Shown: in pieces, positions 41,132 to 48,129 of the stretch
Layout: the number at the start of each line of letters is the position of its first letter
Numbering within the stretch: the stretch's first letter is position 1
Source of the DNA: a virus
Strand: one strand, 5' to 3'
IMG/VR virus record: IMGVR_UViG_3300050821_001882
Location: 1 to 49,933 of that record
DNA length: 49,933 bases
Notes under the pieces: model-generated
Told to the model about the DNA's origin: nothing
The model's input: the letters and a program-made list of their open reading frames with translations, nothing else
Databases searched by the model: none
Made by a program: the position numbers and the translations under genes

Positions 41132-41209
41132 TTATTTTCCTAAGTCTCTCCAAGCTTCTAGTTGTCTGCATTGCTTACACCGACACTTGCGTATGCGTTT
41201 ATTTTTCAT
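41132..41209 (-). CDS. Basic Cys micropeptide before the replication gene
   Basis: 25 residues, ATGA overlap with the upstream gene and a stop immediately adjacent to the prim-pol ATG. RKCRCKQCRQLEAW carries three cysteines and many basic residues. The AGGA that serves the prim-pol start lies in its last codons. Tentative, supported by coupling on both sides. Confidence 0.45.
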   Translation of the reverse strand: MKNKRIRKCRCKQCRQLEAWRDLGK

Positions 41210-41355
41210 ATCCACGTCATACACTCCCTGGCAAAGCGTACACGGCATAACTCATTCTCACAAGATTCGTAAATGAAACCATACATATCTGTTTTTATCC
41301 GTAAGTGCTTTCGACAATCCTCGCATATAGGTTTCAAATGAATTTTACAAATCAT
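41206..41355 (-). CDS. Small zinc-binding protein
   Basis: 49 residues from ATG 41355, overlapping the stop of the upstream micropeptide as ATGA; a TTG 33 bases upstream is less likely. CKIHLKPICEDCRKHL and ESCENELC give Cys/His groups compatible with zinc binding. Function unknown. Confidence 0.5.
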   Translation of the reverse strand: MICKIHLKPICEDCRKHLRIKTDMYGFIYESCENELCRVRFARECMTWI

Positions 41356-41423
41356 CGGGTAATATCCATCAATAGAGTATACACCCAAAAGAACAGTTTA
41401 TCGAGGACATTCATCTCACGCAT
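41352..41423 (-). CDS. Hydrophobic micropeptide linking two genes
   Basis: 23 residues with a hydrophobic run (LFFWVYTLLM). Its ATG (41421-41423) lies just before the stop of the upstream gene, and its stop overlaps the next ATG (ATGA). No separate ribosome site. It may exist only to carry ribosomes forward. Confidence 0.4.
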   Translation of the reverse strand: MREMNVLDKLFFWVYTLLMDITR

Positions 41424-41559
41424 TTTCGTCTCCCATTGCCGCTCGCAGTTCAGCTATCTTGGCCGCTAGGCGCATCTGCCACCACATCGGAAGACCTTCG
41501 GTATTATACTCTACAAACAAGTCGGCCAACATGGCTTGTTGCTTCTCTTGGAAGGTCAT
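41416..41559 (-). CDS. Small helical protein
   Basis: 47 residues, ATGA overlap with the coiled-coil gene upstream. Helical (FQEKQQAMLADLFVEYN and WWQMRLAAKIAELRAAMG). No family recognised; supported by tight coupling and amphipathic helices. Confidence 0.55.
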   Translation of the reverse strand: MTFQEKQQAMLADLFVEYNTEGLPMWWQMRLAAKIAELRAAMGDENA

Positions 41560-41729
41560 TTAAGCCCGCATATCTTTACGAGCTGCTCCTGCGCCGCCGC
41601 TTTCACCTTGTTCAGCTGCGCTAAAGACTCAAGCTTGCGGTTGATCTGGCGTGCTAGTTTGCGACTCAGTCGAATGCACGTTCTCAACTGTTGTATTGCT
41701 TGCCGTTTCGCTGACACTGGTTTTTTCAT
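41556..41729 (-). CDS. Basic coiled-coil protein overlapping RNA ligase
   Basis: 57 residues from ATG 41729, with AAGGAGATATTT upstream. Basic helix (QLRTCIRLSRKLARQINRKL). The first 101 bases overlap the C-terminal coding end of the ligase in another frame, where the ligase tail is low complexity. A strong ribosome site supports translation. Nucleic-acid binding is a guess. Confidence 0.6.
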   Translation of the reverse strand: MKKPVSAKRQAIQQLRTCIRLSRKLARQINRKLESLAQLNKVKAAAQEQLVKICGLK

Positions 41730-42651
41730 AAATATCTCCTTCAAATTGTTTTCGCAAGAGCGAGTCTTTATACCATTCTGGTAATCCACGCGTTGACATA
41801 CGAGCGATATGAGGCCACGCGAAAGCGAAAAGTTTTTCCTTAATTTCCTCTTCACACTCACGCTTTATATCAATCGGCACTTCTTTCATCAAGAGCCCGA
41901 TATCCTGTGGCGAATCTGTGACAAGACCTTTCTCGCTGAGGTGCTGCAAAGCTTTCTGCCAACGTGCTTGGGTGCAATATGTCGCCCCGAGCATGGCCAG
42001 GATGTCCCCGGCTGTCGGATTATCGGCCTTCCACATCTTTGAGTGCACCTCTTTGAACGTCTCACTAACAAATTTGCCCATCAGCACTTTCTTATCTACC
42101 CCAAAAAGATTGTAGCCGATGGGTTTAATCACAACGCCTTCTATCTTCTGACCGCCAAGAATGCTTTCTATCCGTAGAAACTCACGGAATGCTTCGATAG
42201 TCTCGACGGTACCGCCATATAGCAGAGGCACTACCTCTAGCCCTAAACGTTTTGCCTCTGCCCACTTGGCCGGATACTCTAAGAATTCGCACTCGCCTAT
42301 CTCGATATCAAATAGGATGATGTGCTCTCTCGGTACACGATTATATATCAGCGCATTGTGCTTTGGCGACCGAAGATATTCGCCGCGATAGGTCCAACCT
42401 GGATGCAAAAGTGGCTTTAGTCTCTTGACCGTCTCGACGGCAAATGTGAACATCTTCTCGGGTGCGTCCACAACCATCTCACAACCTTTGGAGCGCACTT
42501 TTAGCTCGCCCTCTTCGGTAAGGCCGAAAGAGAATTGTGATCCGTCAACCTTCTCTTCCACATAGACCGGCACTTTAAGTAAGTCAGCGATGGCCTTATG
42601 ACCGAGATTGTAGATTGAACTGTAATGATGCCAGCTATTCATGACTGACAT
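41629..42651 (-). CDS. RNA ligase (T4 Rnl2-like)
   Basis: 340 residues from ATG 42651, AAAGGAA upstream; an in-frame ATG nine bases later is also possible. The nucleotidyltransferase motif I is EEKVDGSQFSF with Lys34 as adenylate acceptor. YRGEYL, then ILFDIEIG, EGVVIKP and KFVSETF follow as motifs Ia, III-IV and V. RNA ligases repair broken tRNA or seal nicked RNA. The C-terminal tail (about 40 residues, Thr/Ser/Gln-rich) is encoded where it overlaps the next gene. Confidence 0.9.
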   Translation of the reverse strand: MSVMNSWHHYSSIYNLGHKAIADLLKVPVYVEEKVDGSQFSFGLTEEGELKVRSKGCEMVVDAPEKMFTFAVETVKRLKPLLHPGWTYRGEYLRSPKHNALIYNRVPREHIILFDIEIGECEFLEYPAKWAEAKRLGLEVVPLLYGGTVETIEAFREFLRIESILGGQKIEGVVIKPIGYNLFGVDKKVLMGKFVSETFKEVHSKMWKADNPTAGDILAMLGATYCTQARWQKALQHLSEKGLVTDSPQDIGLLMKEVPIDIKRECEEEIKEKLFAFAWPHIARMSTRGLPEWYKDSLLRKQFEGDIYEKTSVSETASNTTVENVHSTESQTSTPDQPQA

Positions 42652-42785
42652 TCGTGGTTCCTTTCGGCGTTTTCTAAGTCTACGATACAATCCATAAGAC
42701 GTTCGATCTCGTCTAGCGCCACACATAAAGGGCATCCTCGGCCCTCGTAAACGATTTCATCGTGACAATTACCGCACGTATTCAT
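42639..42785 (-). CDS. Zinc-ribbon micro-protein
   Basis: 48 residues. TCGNCHDEIVYEGRGCPLC gives two Cys pairs in tight zinc-ribbon spacing, then an acidic helix (DEIERLMDCIVDLEN). It overlaps the ligase start by 13 bases and the nuclease end by four (ATGA). The ligase ribosome site lies within it. Confidence 0.6.
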   Translation of the reverse strand: MNTCGNCHDEIVYEGRGCPLCVALDEIERLMDCIVDLENAERNHECQS

Positions 42786-43438
42786 ATAGTATTCTCCTGT
42801 GTAGTAGGGGCGCATTCATCGCGCATCTCGTCGAACATAGCGCGTAGCTTTAAGAATTTATTGAACACTCGTTTGCCAAGCTTAAACTCTTTCACTGTCA
42901 CTTTGTAGCGCGGCTTATCCTTTGAGACATGAACGATTAGGCCCTGTTTGATGTCCACCTTCTGCTGCTCTTTATACGCCTGGGCATAGGCTGACAACTG
43001 CAAGGCCATCTCATCATAGATTCGGCTAGAAGTTTTCCAGTCGATTATCATGCGTTTGCCATTGAATGTGCCAACCGCATCAAGTGTCCCTGAGAAAACA
43101 TGCAGACGGCTAATCACTTTCAGCTCTGTCGCCTCGATGACGCCTTCCACACTCTCCGCCCAGAGTATCCACGAATTCATCATGCTAGCCACGCGCATAG
43201 TACATGACACCGGGAAGCCATCGCTACCATCACTGATGGCGAACGTGCCAGTATCCAGATACTGCTCAACACAGCTATGGAATTCATTACCCACCAGCCC
43301 GGCGAGCTTCGTCTTGCGCTCAGCCAGGGCTCCCCACTTCTCGCGCCATTTTTGAAGCCAAGGCTTCGGCGCGGCATGCATGACAGTAGTCACGCTTGGA
43401 AACCAAACTCCATCTATGAACGTCTCAGTGTGTCCCAA
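42782..43438 (-). CDS. PD-(D/E)XK (RecB/Cas4-like) nuclease
   Basis: 218 residues from TTG 43438, with ACGAGG at the right distance; an ATG at 43489 would add 17 residues within the HNH gene. The nuclease core is FSGTLDAVGTFNGKRMIIDWKTSS (split here as GTLDAV and IIDWKTSS), then a Gln motif ALQLSAYAQAY. The N-terminus (FIDGVWFPSVTTV) is as in similar phage exonucleases. It probably processes DNA ends during replication or recombination. Confidence 0.82.
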   Translation of the reverse strand: MGHTETFIDGVWFPSVTTVMHAAPKPWLQKWREKWGALAERKTKLAGLVGNEFHSCVEQYLDTGTFAISDGSDGFPVSCTMRVASMMNSWILWAESVEGVIEATELKVISRLHVFSGTLDAVGTFNGKRMIIDWKTSSRIYDEMALQLSAYAQAYKEQQKVDIKQGLIVHVSKDKPRYKVTVKEFKLGKRVFNKFLKLRAMFDEMRDECAPTTQENTI

Positions 43439-43880
43439 TGGGATGCCTCGTACCCGCAATAATCCGACTAATCGTCGACGAGTTAACATGAAACTGCTTA
43501 GCCAAATCGGCACAAGTTGGTTCATATGCCGAACTATACAAGTCGCGGATTTCTTCCACATCTTCGGGAGTAAGTTTATAGACACGATTATATGCTTGCT
43601 GGCGTTTCGTAGCCCACCGACAATTTTCGGGTTCATAATGCCAGTTCCCATTTATCCTATCCAAAGAATGCAGAGGCGACGGCCGACGGCCCATATCAGC
43701 TAGGAAGTTAATGTAGCTTTCTCGCCATCGTTCACCCATTCTAATCCCTTTTCCACCATATCGGGCATAGCTTTTCGTTTTAGGATTTGAGCATCTATCC
43801 TTAGCGGAAGACCATGCGCGATATTCGGGCGTTCTTTTGCCCACTCGATTATCGCCGTGCTGATAATTTCCTCTATTCAC
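43425..43880 (-). CDS. HNH homing endonuclease with C-terminal HTH
   Basis: 151 residues from GTG 43880. The HNH region has TPEYRAWSSAKDRCSNP, MGRRPSPLHSLDRINGNW, and YEPENCRWATKRQQA, typical of free-standing phage HNH homing enzymes. A C-terminal helix-turn-helix (ADLAKQFHVNSSTISRII) would bind DNA. It overlaps the beginning of the nuclease and follows a short gene directly, which looks like insertion into an operon. Confidence 0.85.
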   Translation of the reverse strand: MNRGNYQHGDNRVGKRTPEYRAWSSAKDRCSNPKTKSYARYGGKGIRMGERWRESYINFLADMGRRPSPLHSLDRINGNWHYEPENCRWATKRQQAYNRVYKLTPEDVEEIRDLYSSAYEPTCADLAKQFHVNSSTISRIIAGTRHPIGTH

Positions 43881-44186
43881 TTAGGCCCTGTTCACAAACT
43901 GCAACCCACGTTCTGCCGCCTGTTCGACGAGTTTAAGGTAATCTTCCAGCGTGTTGCCGGTGTTGAGTTGTAAGAGTCCGACGCTTTGCAGACAGGCTTG
44001 GAACAGCCCTTGCCGCGAAATGCGCTGGTCTTTTGAGGCCCAGTCCGCTTTGCTCATTGTATCACTAGCAGCGGCTTTCTTGACAGACGCTTTGGCGATA
44101 GCCACTTGTGCTTCCTGCGCCGGTGTAACTACATCAGTCTTCGGTGCCTCGACAACTGCGACGTTTGATTTCTTAGCTAATGGCAT
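43881..44186 (-). CDS. Hypothetical helical protein
   Basis: 101 residues from ATG 44186 behind GGAGG. The first 45 residues are Ala/Lys/Val-rich and likely disordered; the rest forms helices (SRQGLFQACLQSVGLLQL and LEDYLKLVEQAAERGLQFV). No family recognised. The place after the OB-fold-like gene hints at a replication accessory. Confidence 0.65.
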   Translation of the reverse strand: MPLAKKSNVAVVEAPKTDVVTPAQEAQVAIAKASVKKAAASDTMSKADWASKDQRISRQGLFQACLQSVGLLQLNTGNTLEDYLKLVEQAAERGLQFVNRA

Positions 44187-44187
44187 A

Positions 44188-44547
44188 TTAATGAACCTCC
44201 ACTGAGTACGTGTGCGCCGGTTGACCTTTAGCGGCTTTCTTTTTACCGGTGTGAATAATTGTGACCGTACTCCCGATAGGTACCTGTGTAAGCTGACGTT
44301 CGAGCCGCGTAGGCGCGAATAGATCGACGGCGGTACCTTCTTCAGGCGACACAGTCTGACCCTTACCGAGACTAAATTCACACGAAGCATCTAGCACTGT
44401 CAGTGAATATACGGGCTTTTTACCATACATAGTCTCGACTTCGCGACGCCCAGTCAAAACGCCTTTCAGCATCTTGCCCTCTTCTTTCATAAGCGCAGTC
44501 GGCGCGAATGAATTTGTTCCATTTGCATCTGAGATCATCTTGCCCAT
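44188..44547 (-). CDS. OB-fold-like protein, possible ssDNA-binding
   Basis: 119 residues, AAGGAGACAACA upstream. Beta-strand rich with an OB-like order (MLKGVLTGRREVETMYGKKP, VYSLTVLDASCEF, VTIIHTGKKKAAKG). Basic loops could bind single-stranded DNA. No diagnostic motif, so this is an inference from pattern and the replication context. Confidence 0.5.
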   Translation of the reverse strand: MGKMISDANGTNSFAPTALMKEEGKMLKGVLTGRREVETMYGKKPVYSLTVLDASCEFSLGKGQTVSPEEGTAVDLFAPTRLERQLTQVPIGSTVTIIHTGKKKAAKGQPAHTYSVEVH

Positions 44548-44558
44548 TGTTGTCTCCT

Positions 44559-45074
44559 TTAGAATACTCGCACGGCTAAAACGCCGCCGATATATTGGTT
44601 CGATTGATATACTATACCCAATTGCATATTGCCTTTGATATTATACGTTGCTTTAACAAATGCCACGGGTGTATACATTCCCGCCTGATCTGCGATACCG
44701 ATTCCGATATCTAACTTCTTGTAATAGAATCCATCAATACCGGTTGCCAATCGCACATGATCTGACGCCGTTACGCCAACGAACAGATGATGCTCTAACC
44801 CCATCTGAGGACTAGTGACCTTAACCACGCCGCCCTTCAATACATCTATCGTCGACGTTCTATCTGGTAATATTACAGTTTGCGTCCCAGTCTTCGTAAG
44901 TATCGTAAGTTGATGCGTCTCAGGATCAACGAGCAACTGTTCGATATCCGACGACGGCAAAACGGCGGGTACCGACGACTTGGGGCCGCTAGTCTCAGTT
45001 CGCTTGCATCTGCCCAAGCCAAACGTGATACCCAAGATGACAAGGACTAATCCGATTTTGTAACGAAGCTTCAC
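44559..45074 (-). CDS. Membrane-anchored or exported hypothetical protein
   Basis: 171 residues from GTG 45074, overlapping the upstream stop as GTGA and preceded by GGAGG. An N-terminal hydrophobic segment (IGLVLVILGITFGLGRC) resembles a signal anchor; the Cys is not in a canonical lipobox. The remaining beta-rich part (LLVDPETHQLTILTKTGTQT, HHLFVGVTASDHVRLATG) would be periplasmic. No family recognised. Confidence 0.65.
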   Translation of the reverse strand: MKLRYKIGLVLVILGITFGLGRCKRTETSGPKSSVPAVLPSSDIEQLLVDPETHQLTILTKTGTQTVILPDRTSTIDVLKGGVVKVTSPQMGLEHHLFVGVTASDHVRLATGIDGFYYKKLDIGIGIADQAGMYTPVAFVKATYNIKGNMQLGIVYQSNQYIGGVLAVRVF

Positions 45075-45199
45075 TGTATCCTCCGCACGACTACAAAAAA
45101 TACACTAGCGACTAATGCATAAACATAACACCAAGGTTGTGGGGCTACCCAGGCCGCCGATGTAAGGGCACCGGCTACCATCGCGAGGGCCGTAATCAT
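45071..45199 (-). CDS. Small two-span membrane protein
   Basis: 42 residues, ATGA overlap upstream and GTGA downstream. Two hydrophobic segments (ITALAMVAGALTSAAWVA and YVYALVASVFFVVV) separated by PQPW, ending basic. It holds the GGAGG that serves the next start. Compact hairpin topology typical of small phage membrane proteins. Confidence 0.55.
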   Translation of the reverse strand: MITALAMVAGALTSAAWVAPQPWCYVYALVASVFFVVVRRIQ

Positions 45200-45402
45200 G
45201 ACTTTGGTGTACCCTTATTGCTATAAGCAAACGCGGTTACCGCCGACGCATAAGCGGCTGATTCTGCCGCCGTCAATGGCGCATGTCCGAAGTAGGCCGA
45301 GCACGTCCTAAACACAATAGCCGATGTGAATATACCCATCCAGACATCGCCACTGATATCTAAGAAATCTTGAATCTTATTCCAAATAGTCTGAATGTCC
45401 AT
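45196..45402 (-). CDS. Small hydrophobic hypothetical protein (holin-like possible)
   Basis: 68 residues from ATG 45402, overlapping the upstream stop (TAATG). A first helix (IWNKIQDFLDISGDVWMGIF) and a second Ala-rich segment (AESAAYASAVTAFAYS). It precedes two other membrane proteins, so a holin or membrane-complex function is possible. Not recognised. Confidence 0.55.
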   Translation of the reverse strand: MDIQTIWNKIQDFLDISGDVWMGIFTSAIVFRTCSAYFGHAPLTAAESAAYASAVTAFAYSNKGTPKS

Positions 45403-45797
45403 TATACCCGTCCCCGAGCCATTGCCTGTTTGCAATAGCTCTCGATAAATTTAATCGCCCGTTCTTTATACTTTTGAGCCGAACCCTTTTTAATGCCCAA
45501 ACACTGGGCGGCTTCGGCCAACGACTTATCATCTCGCATCGTGAGTAAATAAACCGCCTTCTGCTGGCCCTGTAAATGCTCTACAGCTTCGCCCATTACC
45601 AACTGAGGTGTAGATGGAGCCGCATTATTTGTCTCCGGCAACACATCGGGATTAGCTTGCGGCCTTTCCTGTAATTCTCCATCGACATAATATCCATGTT
45701 TCCTAGCATCATCCCAATATGGTGAAAGTCCACCATTGGATGAATCTTTATTGCTTTGAATAACTCTAGTCTTTTGTAATCTTACACGTTTAGACAT
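45402..45797 (-). CDS. Sigma-70 region 4-like HTH protein
   Basis: 131 residues from ATG 45797, with GGAGG at good distance. The C-terminal 60 residues (LQGQQKAVYLLTMRDDKSLA, AAQCLGIKKGSAQKYKERAI) form the helix-turn-helix of sigma region 4 type. No region 2 is visible. The N-terminal part is disordered. It could be an activator, an appropriator of host RNA polymerase or an anti-sigma-like factor. A regulator role is inference. Confidence 0.7.
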   Translation of the reverse strand: MSKRVRLQKTRVIQSNKDSSNGGLSPYWDDARKHGYYVDGELQERPQANPDVLPETNNAAPSTPQLVMGEAVEHLQGQQKAVYLLTMRDDKSLAEAAQCLGIKKGSAQKYKERAIKFIESYCKQAMARGRV

Positions 45798-45949
45798 CAA
45801 CATCCTCCATCTTCCGGTAAATCTTCGGCGCATGACTCGCATAATCCACGAATTTGATTGATTACAAGTCCATCGAACATACGACTACAACCATTTCCTT
45901 TACCATCATCGCACATGAATGCTTCTTCTGTCAACGCGAGATTCATCAT
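45797..45949 (-). CDS. Small zinc-binding protein
   Basis: 50 residues, AAGGGGATATT upstream of ATG 45949; its stop overlaps the next start (TGATG). Four Cys (FMCDDGKGNGC and GLCESCAED) in zinc spacing. Sits directly before the HTH regulator and may be co-translated with it. Confidence 0.6.
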   Translation of the reverse strand: MMNLALTEEAFMCDDGKGNGCSRMFDGLVINQIRGLCESCAEDLPEDGGC

Positions 45950-46001
45950 AATATCCCCTTTACACTAGTGTGGCTGATATGTGCCATACGTAAGACAGCT
46001 A

Positions 46002-46151
46002 CTACTCTACCGACGATTTTCGTTCTAACCTTTGGACTTTGCGACGAATCTTAGCTGCTTTCTTATTTGCGAGAAACACATCTCGACGCATTCGTTTACG
46101 CGCCATACGTTGTGGCGTTGTAGTGACTTTAGGATAACTTTTGTAGTTCAT
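46002..46151 (-). CDS. Small very basic protein
   Basis: 49 residues, AGGAGA upstream. Rich in Arg and Lys (RMARKRMRRDVFLANKKAAK, IRRKVQRLERK). Likely a nucleic-acid binding helix. No family recognised. About 50 bases beyond its stop show no gene. Confidence 0.6.
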   Translation of the reverse strand: MNYKSYPKVTTTPQRMARKRMRRDVFLANKKAAKIRRKVQRLERKSSVE

Positions 46152-46159
46152 ACTTTCTC

Positions 46160-46516
46160 CTATTGGCGATTTTCATTTTGGGGCTTGGGCACTAGCCATA
46201 CATTCAATTTCCTAACCCCAAAATTTTGTTCCTCTTTTCGTGTGTATACAAATACATCGATACGTCTCTTATAACGACGATTAAGGCAATCATTAACCAA
46301 ACGCCAACCAACACCGTCGATCCAAAGACAATCACCATAATGTATAAGCCCACTATCGAGATAATCTTGACTAACTGCCACCCCAAGCTCAGACACATTT
46401 TCATTGTTCGCAGTCCTACACTGATTGCGACTTACACATTCTGGCTTCGTTTGTGCGGGCACCGCACGGTATGAAGTGCATACAAGCGTACCCAAGAATA
46501 TCAATTTGATTAACAT
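46160..46516 (-). CDS. Exported 3D-domain protein
   Basis: 118 residues. The N-terminal hydrophobic stretch (LIKLIFLGTLVCTSYRAVPA) is a signal peptide. The mature part has VAVSQDYLDSGLIHYGDCLW, GVGWRLVNDCLNRRYKRRID and FGVRKLNVWLV, which fits the 3D (three-Asp) double-psi beta-barrel domain of murein-acting proteins. It could be the phage's peptidoglycan-acting enzyme, since no ordinary endolysin was found. Catalytic activity is not shown. Confidence 0.7.
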   Translation of the reverse strand: MLIKLIFLGTLVCTSYRAVPAQTKPECVSRNQCRTANNENVSELGVAVSQDYLDSGLIHYGDCLWIDGVGWRLVNDCLNRRYKRRIDVFVYTRKEEQNFGVRKLNVWLVPKPQNENRQ

Positions 46517-46537
46517 AATATCTCCTTTGAGACATTG

Positions 46538-46729
46538 TTAAATCTCTTCTATTCGACAAAATGGGCACCATCGCCGTATTATTCGTTGATCATCTGTAGA
46601 CGCGCCACATCGGATTAGCACCGTCGGAAACAGATAACAATTATGGCATCGTAACGGATATCGCATCTCTTTTATACCGGCAATCCATTCAGTGACTTCT
46701 GGCACACGATGTTTCTCTTTCCAGTTCAT
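46538..46729 (-). CDS. Small zinc-ribbon protein
   Basis: 63 residues from ATG 46729, GGAGG upstream. RCHNCYLFPTVLIRCGAST and WCPFCRIEE give two Cys pairs for a zinc ribbon. Overlaps the preceding gene by one base. Function unknown; one of several zinc modules in this stretch. Confidence 0.65.
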   Translation of the reverse strand: MNWKEKHRVPEVTEWIAGIKEMRYPLRCHNCYLFPTVLIRCGASTDDQRIIRRWCPFCRIEEI

Positions 46730-46965
46730 TAGAAATCCTCCGGATGTTCCCTGCCACATTCGTTTATGCACCATTTGATATTAGCTTTTCGTCCGGTTCC
46801 TAAACACTTAGGGCATGGGACATAGTGCCAGTTAGCGGCATTAACTGCCGATGTATATGCCGTGTCTCGGGGATAGATATATACCCATTCACTCACAAAA
46901 AAGTCTATACAACAACGTGGTATTCGCGAATGAATGCCAAATGCAATATCTCGCTCTTTAGTCAT
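46729..46965 (-). CDS. Cys-rich conserved-type hypothetical protein
   Basis: 78 residues from ATG 46965 behind GAGGAC. DIAFGIHSRIPRCCIDFFVS and YVPCPKCLGTGRKA, then WCINECGREH give a Cys/His cluster resembling a small family of phage proteins I recall. It may bind zinc. Overlaps the DnaJ-like zinc gene by eight bases. Confidence 0.65.
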   Translation of the reverse strand: MTKERDIAFGIHSRIPRCCIDFFVSEWVYIYPRDTAYTSAVNAANWHYVPCPKCLGTGRKANIKWCINECGREHPEDF

Positions 46966-47116
46966 TTTCGTCCTCGAAGACTTCGCCAGCACCTTCGCAC
47001 TCTATACAATCGTTCCACACATCATCGGATGGATGATTATCCAATCCCGTACCACGACAACTCGGACACATATATGAACTAAGCATATTGGATTCTAAAA
47101 CCTCGGCGATTTTCAT
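46958..47116 (-). CDS. DnaJ-type zinc-finger protein
   Basis: 52 residues from ATG 47116, GGGGTG upstream. YMCPSCRGTGL and CIECEGAGEV are the paired C-x2-C-x-G-x-G motifs of the DnaJ central zinc domain. The protein lacks a J domain. It may bind unfolded protein or only zinc. Confidence 0.7.
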   Translation of the reverse strand: MKIAEVLESNMLSSYMCPSCRGTGLDNHPSDDVWNDCIECEGAGEVFEDEND

Positions 47117-47117
47117 T

Positions 47118-47264
47118 TTAGCACCCCGCGTTATGATAGTGAATAACGATTTCTCCGCAATCCAAACAAGCATATTCTGTTTCATACTGTGTAGACAATT
47201 TAAAGTCTAGACGATGTTCTCCGTCGCCACCAAACGAAGAATTGACTATACAGATTCCATCCAT
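47118..47264 (-). CDS. Small Cys-containing protein
   Basis: 48 residues, AGAGGG upstream of ATG 47264, stop just before the next start. YACLDCGEIVIHYH suggests a half zinc ribbon; the chain is acidic and beta-rich. No family recognised. Confidence 0.55.
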   Translation of the reverse strand: MDGICIVNSSFGGDGEHRLDFKLSTQYETEYACLDCGEIVIHYHNAGC

Positions 47265-47265
47265 A

Positions 47266-48129
47266 TTATTTACCCTCTCTCATAAGTCTAGACATCTCTG
47301 CTTCGAGATCGGACAATTTCTTTGCTTGCTTTGCTATCAGCTCTTCCTCCCAACTAGTCCCGAGTTTAAGCGTGACTCTCATACCCACCGCGAAATTACG
47401 GCCATTCGTCGCGTCATAGGCATCATACATAGTCGCGGATACGTGTTGCCCATCGTATATACGGATATCCGCTTCCGGCATAACCTTTAAACGCGATAGA
47501 TTATTGACTTGGTCCTGTACACCCGCCACACTCTTATTAGTGGCGTCAATCTGATTTTGTAGCGCAGCATCACCGGCGATACGACTATTAGTCTCATTCG
47601 TCAGTCCAACGTTAAGGGCGGCTATGTTCTGCGTATTTACGTTGACTTGCGCATTCGTTTGCATCAATCCATTATTCAGGGCATTGATAGACGTAGCTTG
47701 ACCTTGCGAGGATAAATTATTATACTCCGATGTTAACACGTATACATCTTGCGCCTTAGTCGGGTCCCCATCTAGACCCATGAACGTTAGCTTTGTAAGC
47801 GGTACATTAGTAGGCAATGGTTGATTATATACAGAACTATAACCATATCCCGTAGTCGAGTTAGGATTGTAGTCGAAGGCCTGGGTATATCCGTCAAGAG
47901 CTAGAGTATTCTTAACTCCATTCTCCTCGATATAGTCATTAGTACCAAGGCTTTGCGTAGGCGTCTGAAATGTACTGATACCATATCTATCACTCAATGA
48001 ATTCAAGATCAACTGACTACTGTGTTGCGCATATGTATCGGTCCCAAAATTCCATCCGGCTGAGGGCGGCTCCGCGTAGCCCATACCGGCGATGCTTAAT
48101 ACTGCAACGATGATGCTTAATTTTTTCAT
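47266..48129 (-). CDS. Exported coiled-coil protein (YadA-like end)
   Basis: 287 residues from ATG 48129 behind GGGAG; an upstream frame extension lies in another gene. A signal peptide (MKKLSIIVAVLSIAGMGYA). The region 150-225 is a left-handed-coiled-coil-like stretch (VNVNTQNIAALNVGLTNETN, AALQNQIDATNKSVAGVQDQ), as in trimeric autotransporters. A final segment (FAVGMRVTLKLGTSWEEEL) resembles an outer-membrane anchor strand. It may sit at the surface of the infected cell and affect adhesion or superinfection (inference). An exported fibre-like protein is the alternative. Confidence 0.7.
   Translation of the reverse strand: MKKLSIIVAVLSIAGMGYAEPPSAGWNFGTDTYAQHSSQLILNSLSDRYGISTFQTPTQSLGTNDYIEENGVKNTLALDGYTQAFDYNPNSTTGYGYSSVYNQPLPTNVPLTKLTFMGLDGDPTKAQDVYVLTSEYNNLSSQGQATSINALNNGLMQTNAQVNVNTQNIAALNVGLTNETNSRIAGDAALQNQIDATNKSVAGVQDQVNNLSRLKVMPEADIRIYDGQHVSATMYDAYDATNGRNFAVGMRVTLKLGTSWEEELIAKQAKKLSDLEAEMSRLMREGK

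Noticed and set aside
40605-41171. 188-codon leftward frame overlapping the replication gene
   Set aside because: Out-of-frame shadow of the prim-pol gene, Arg/Cys/Ser-rich with no motif.
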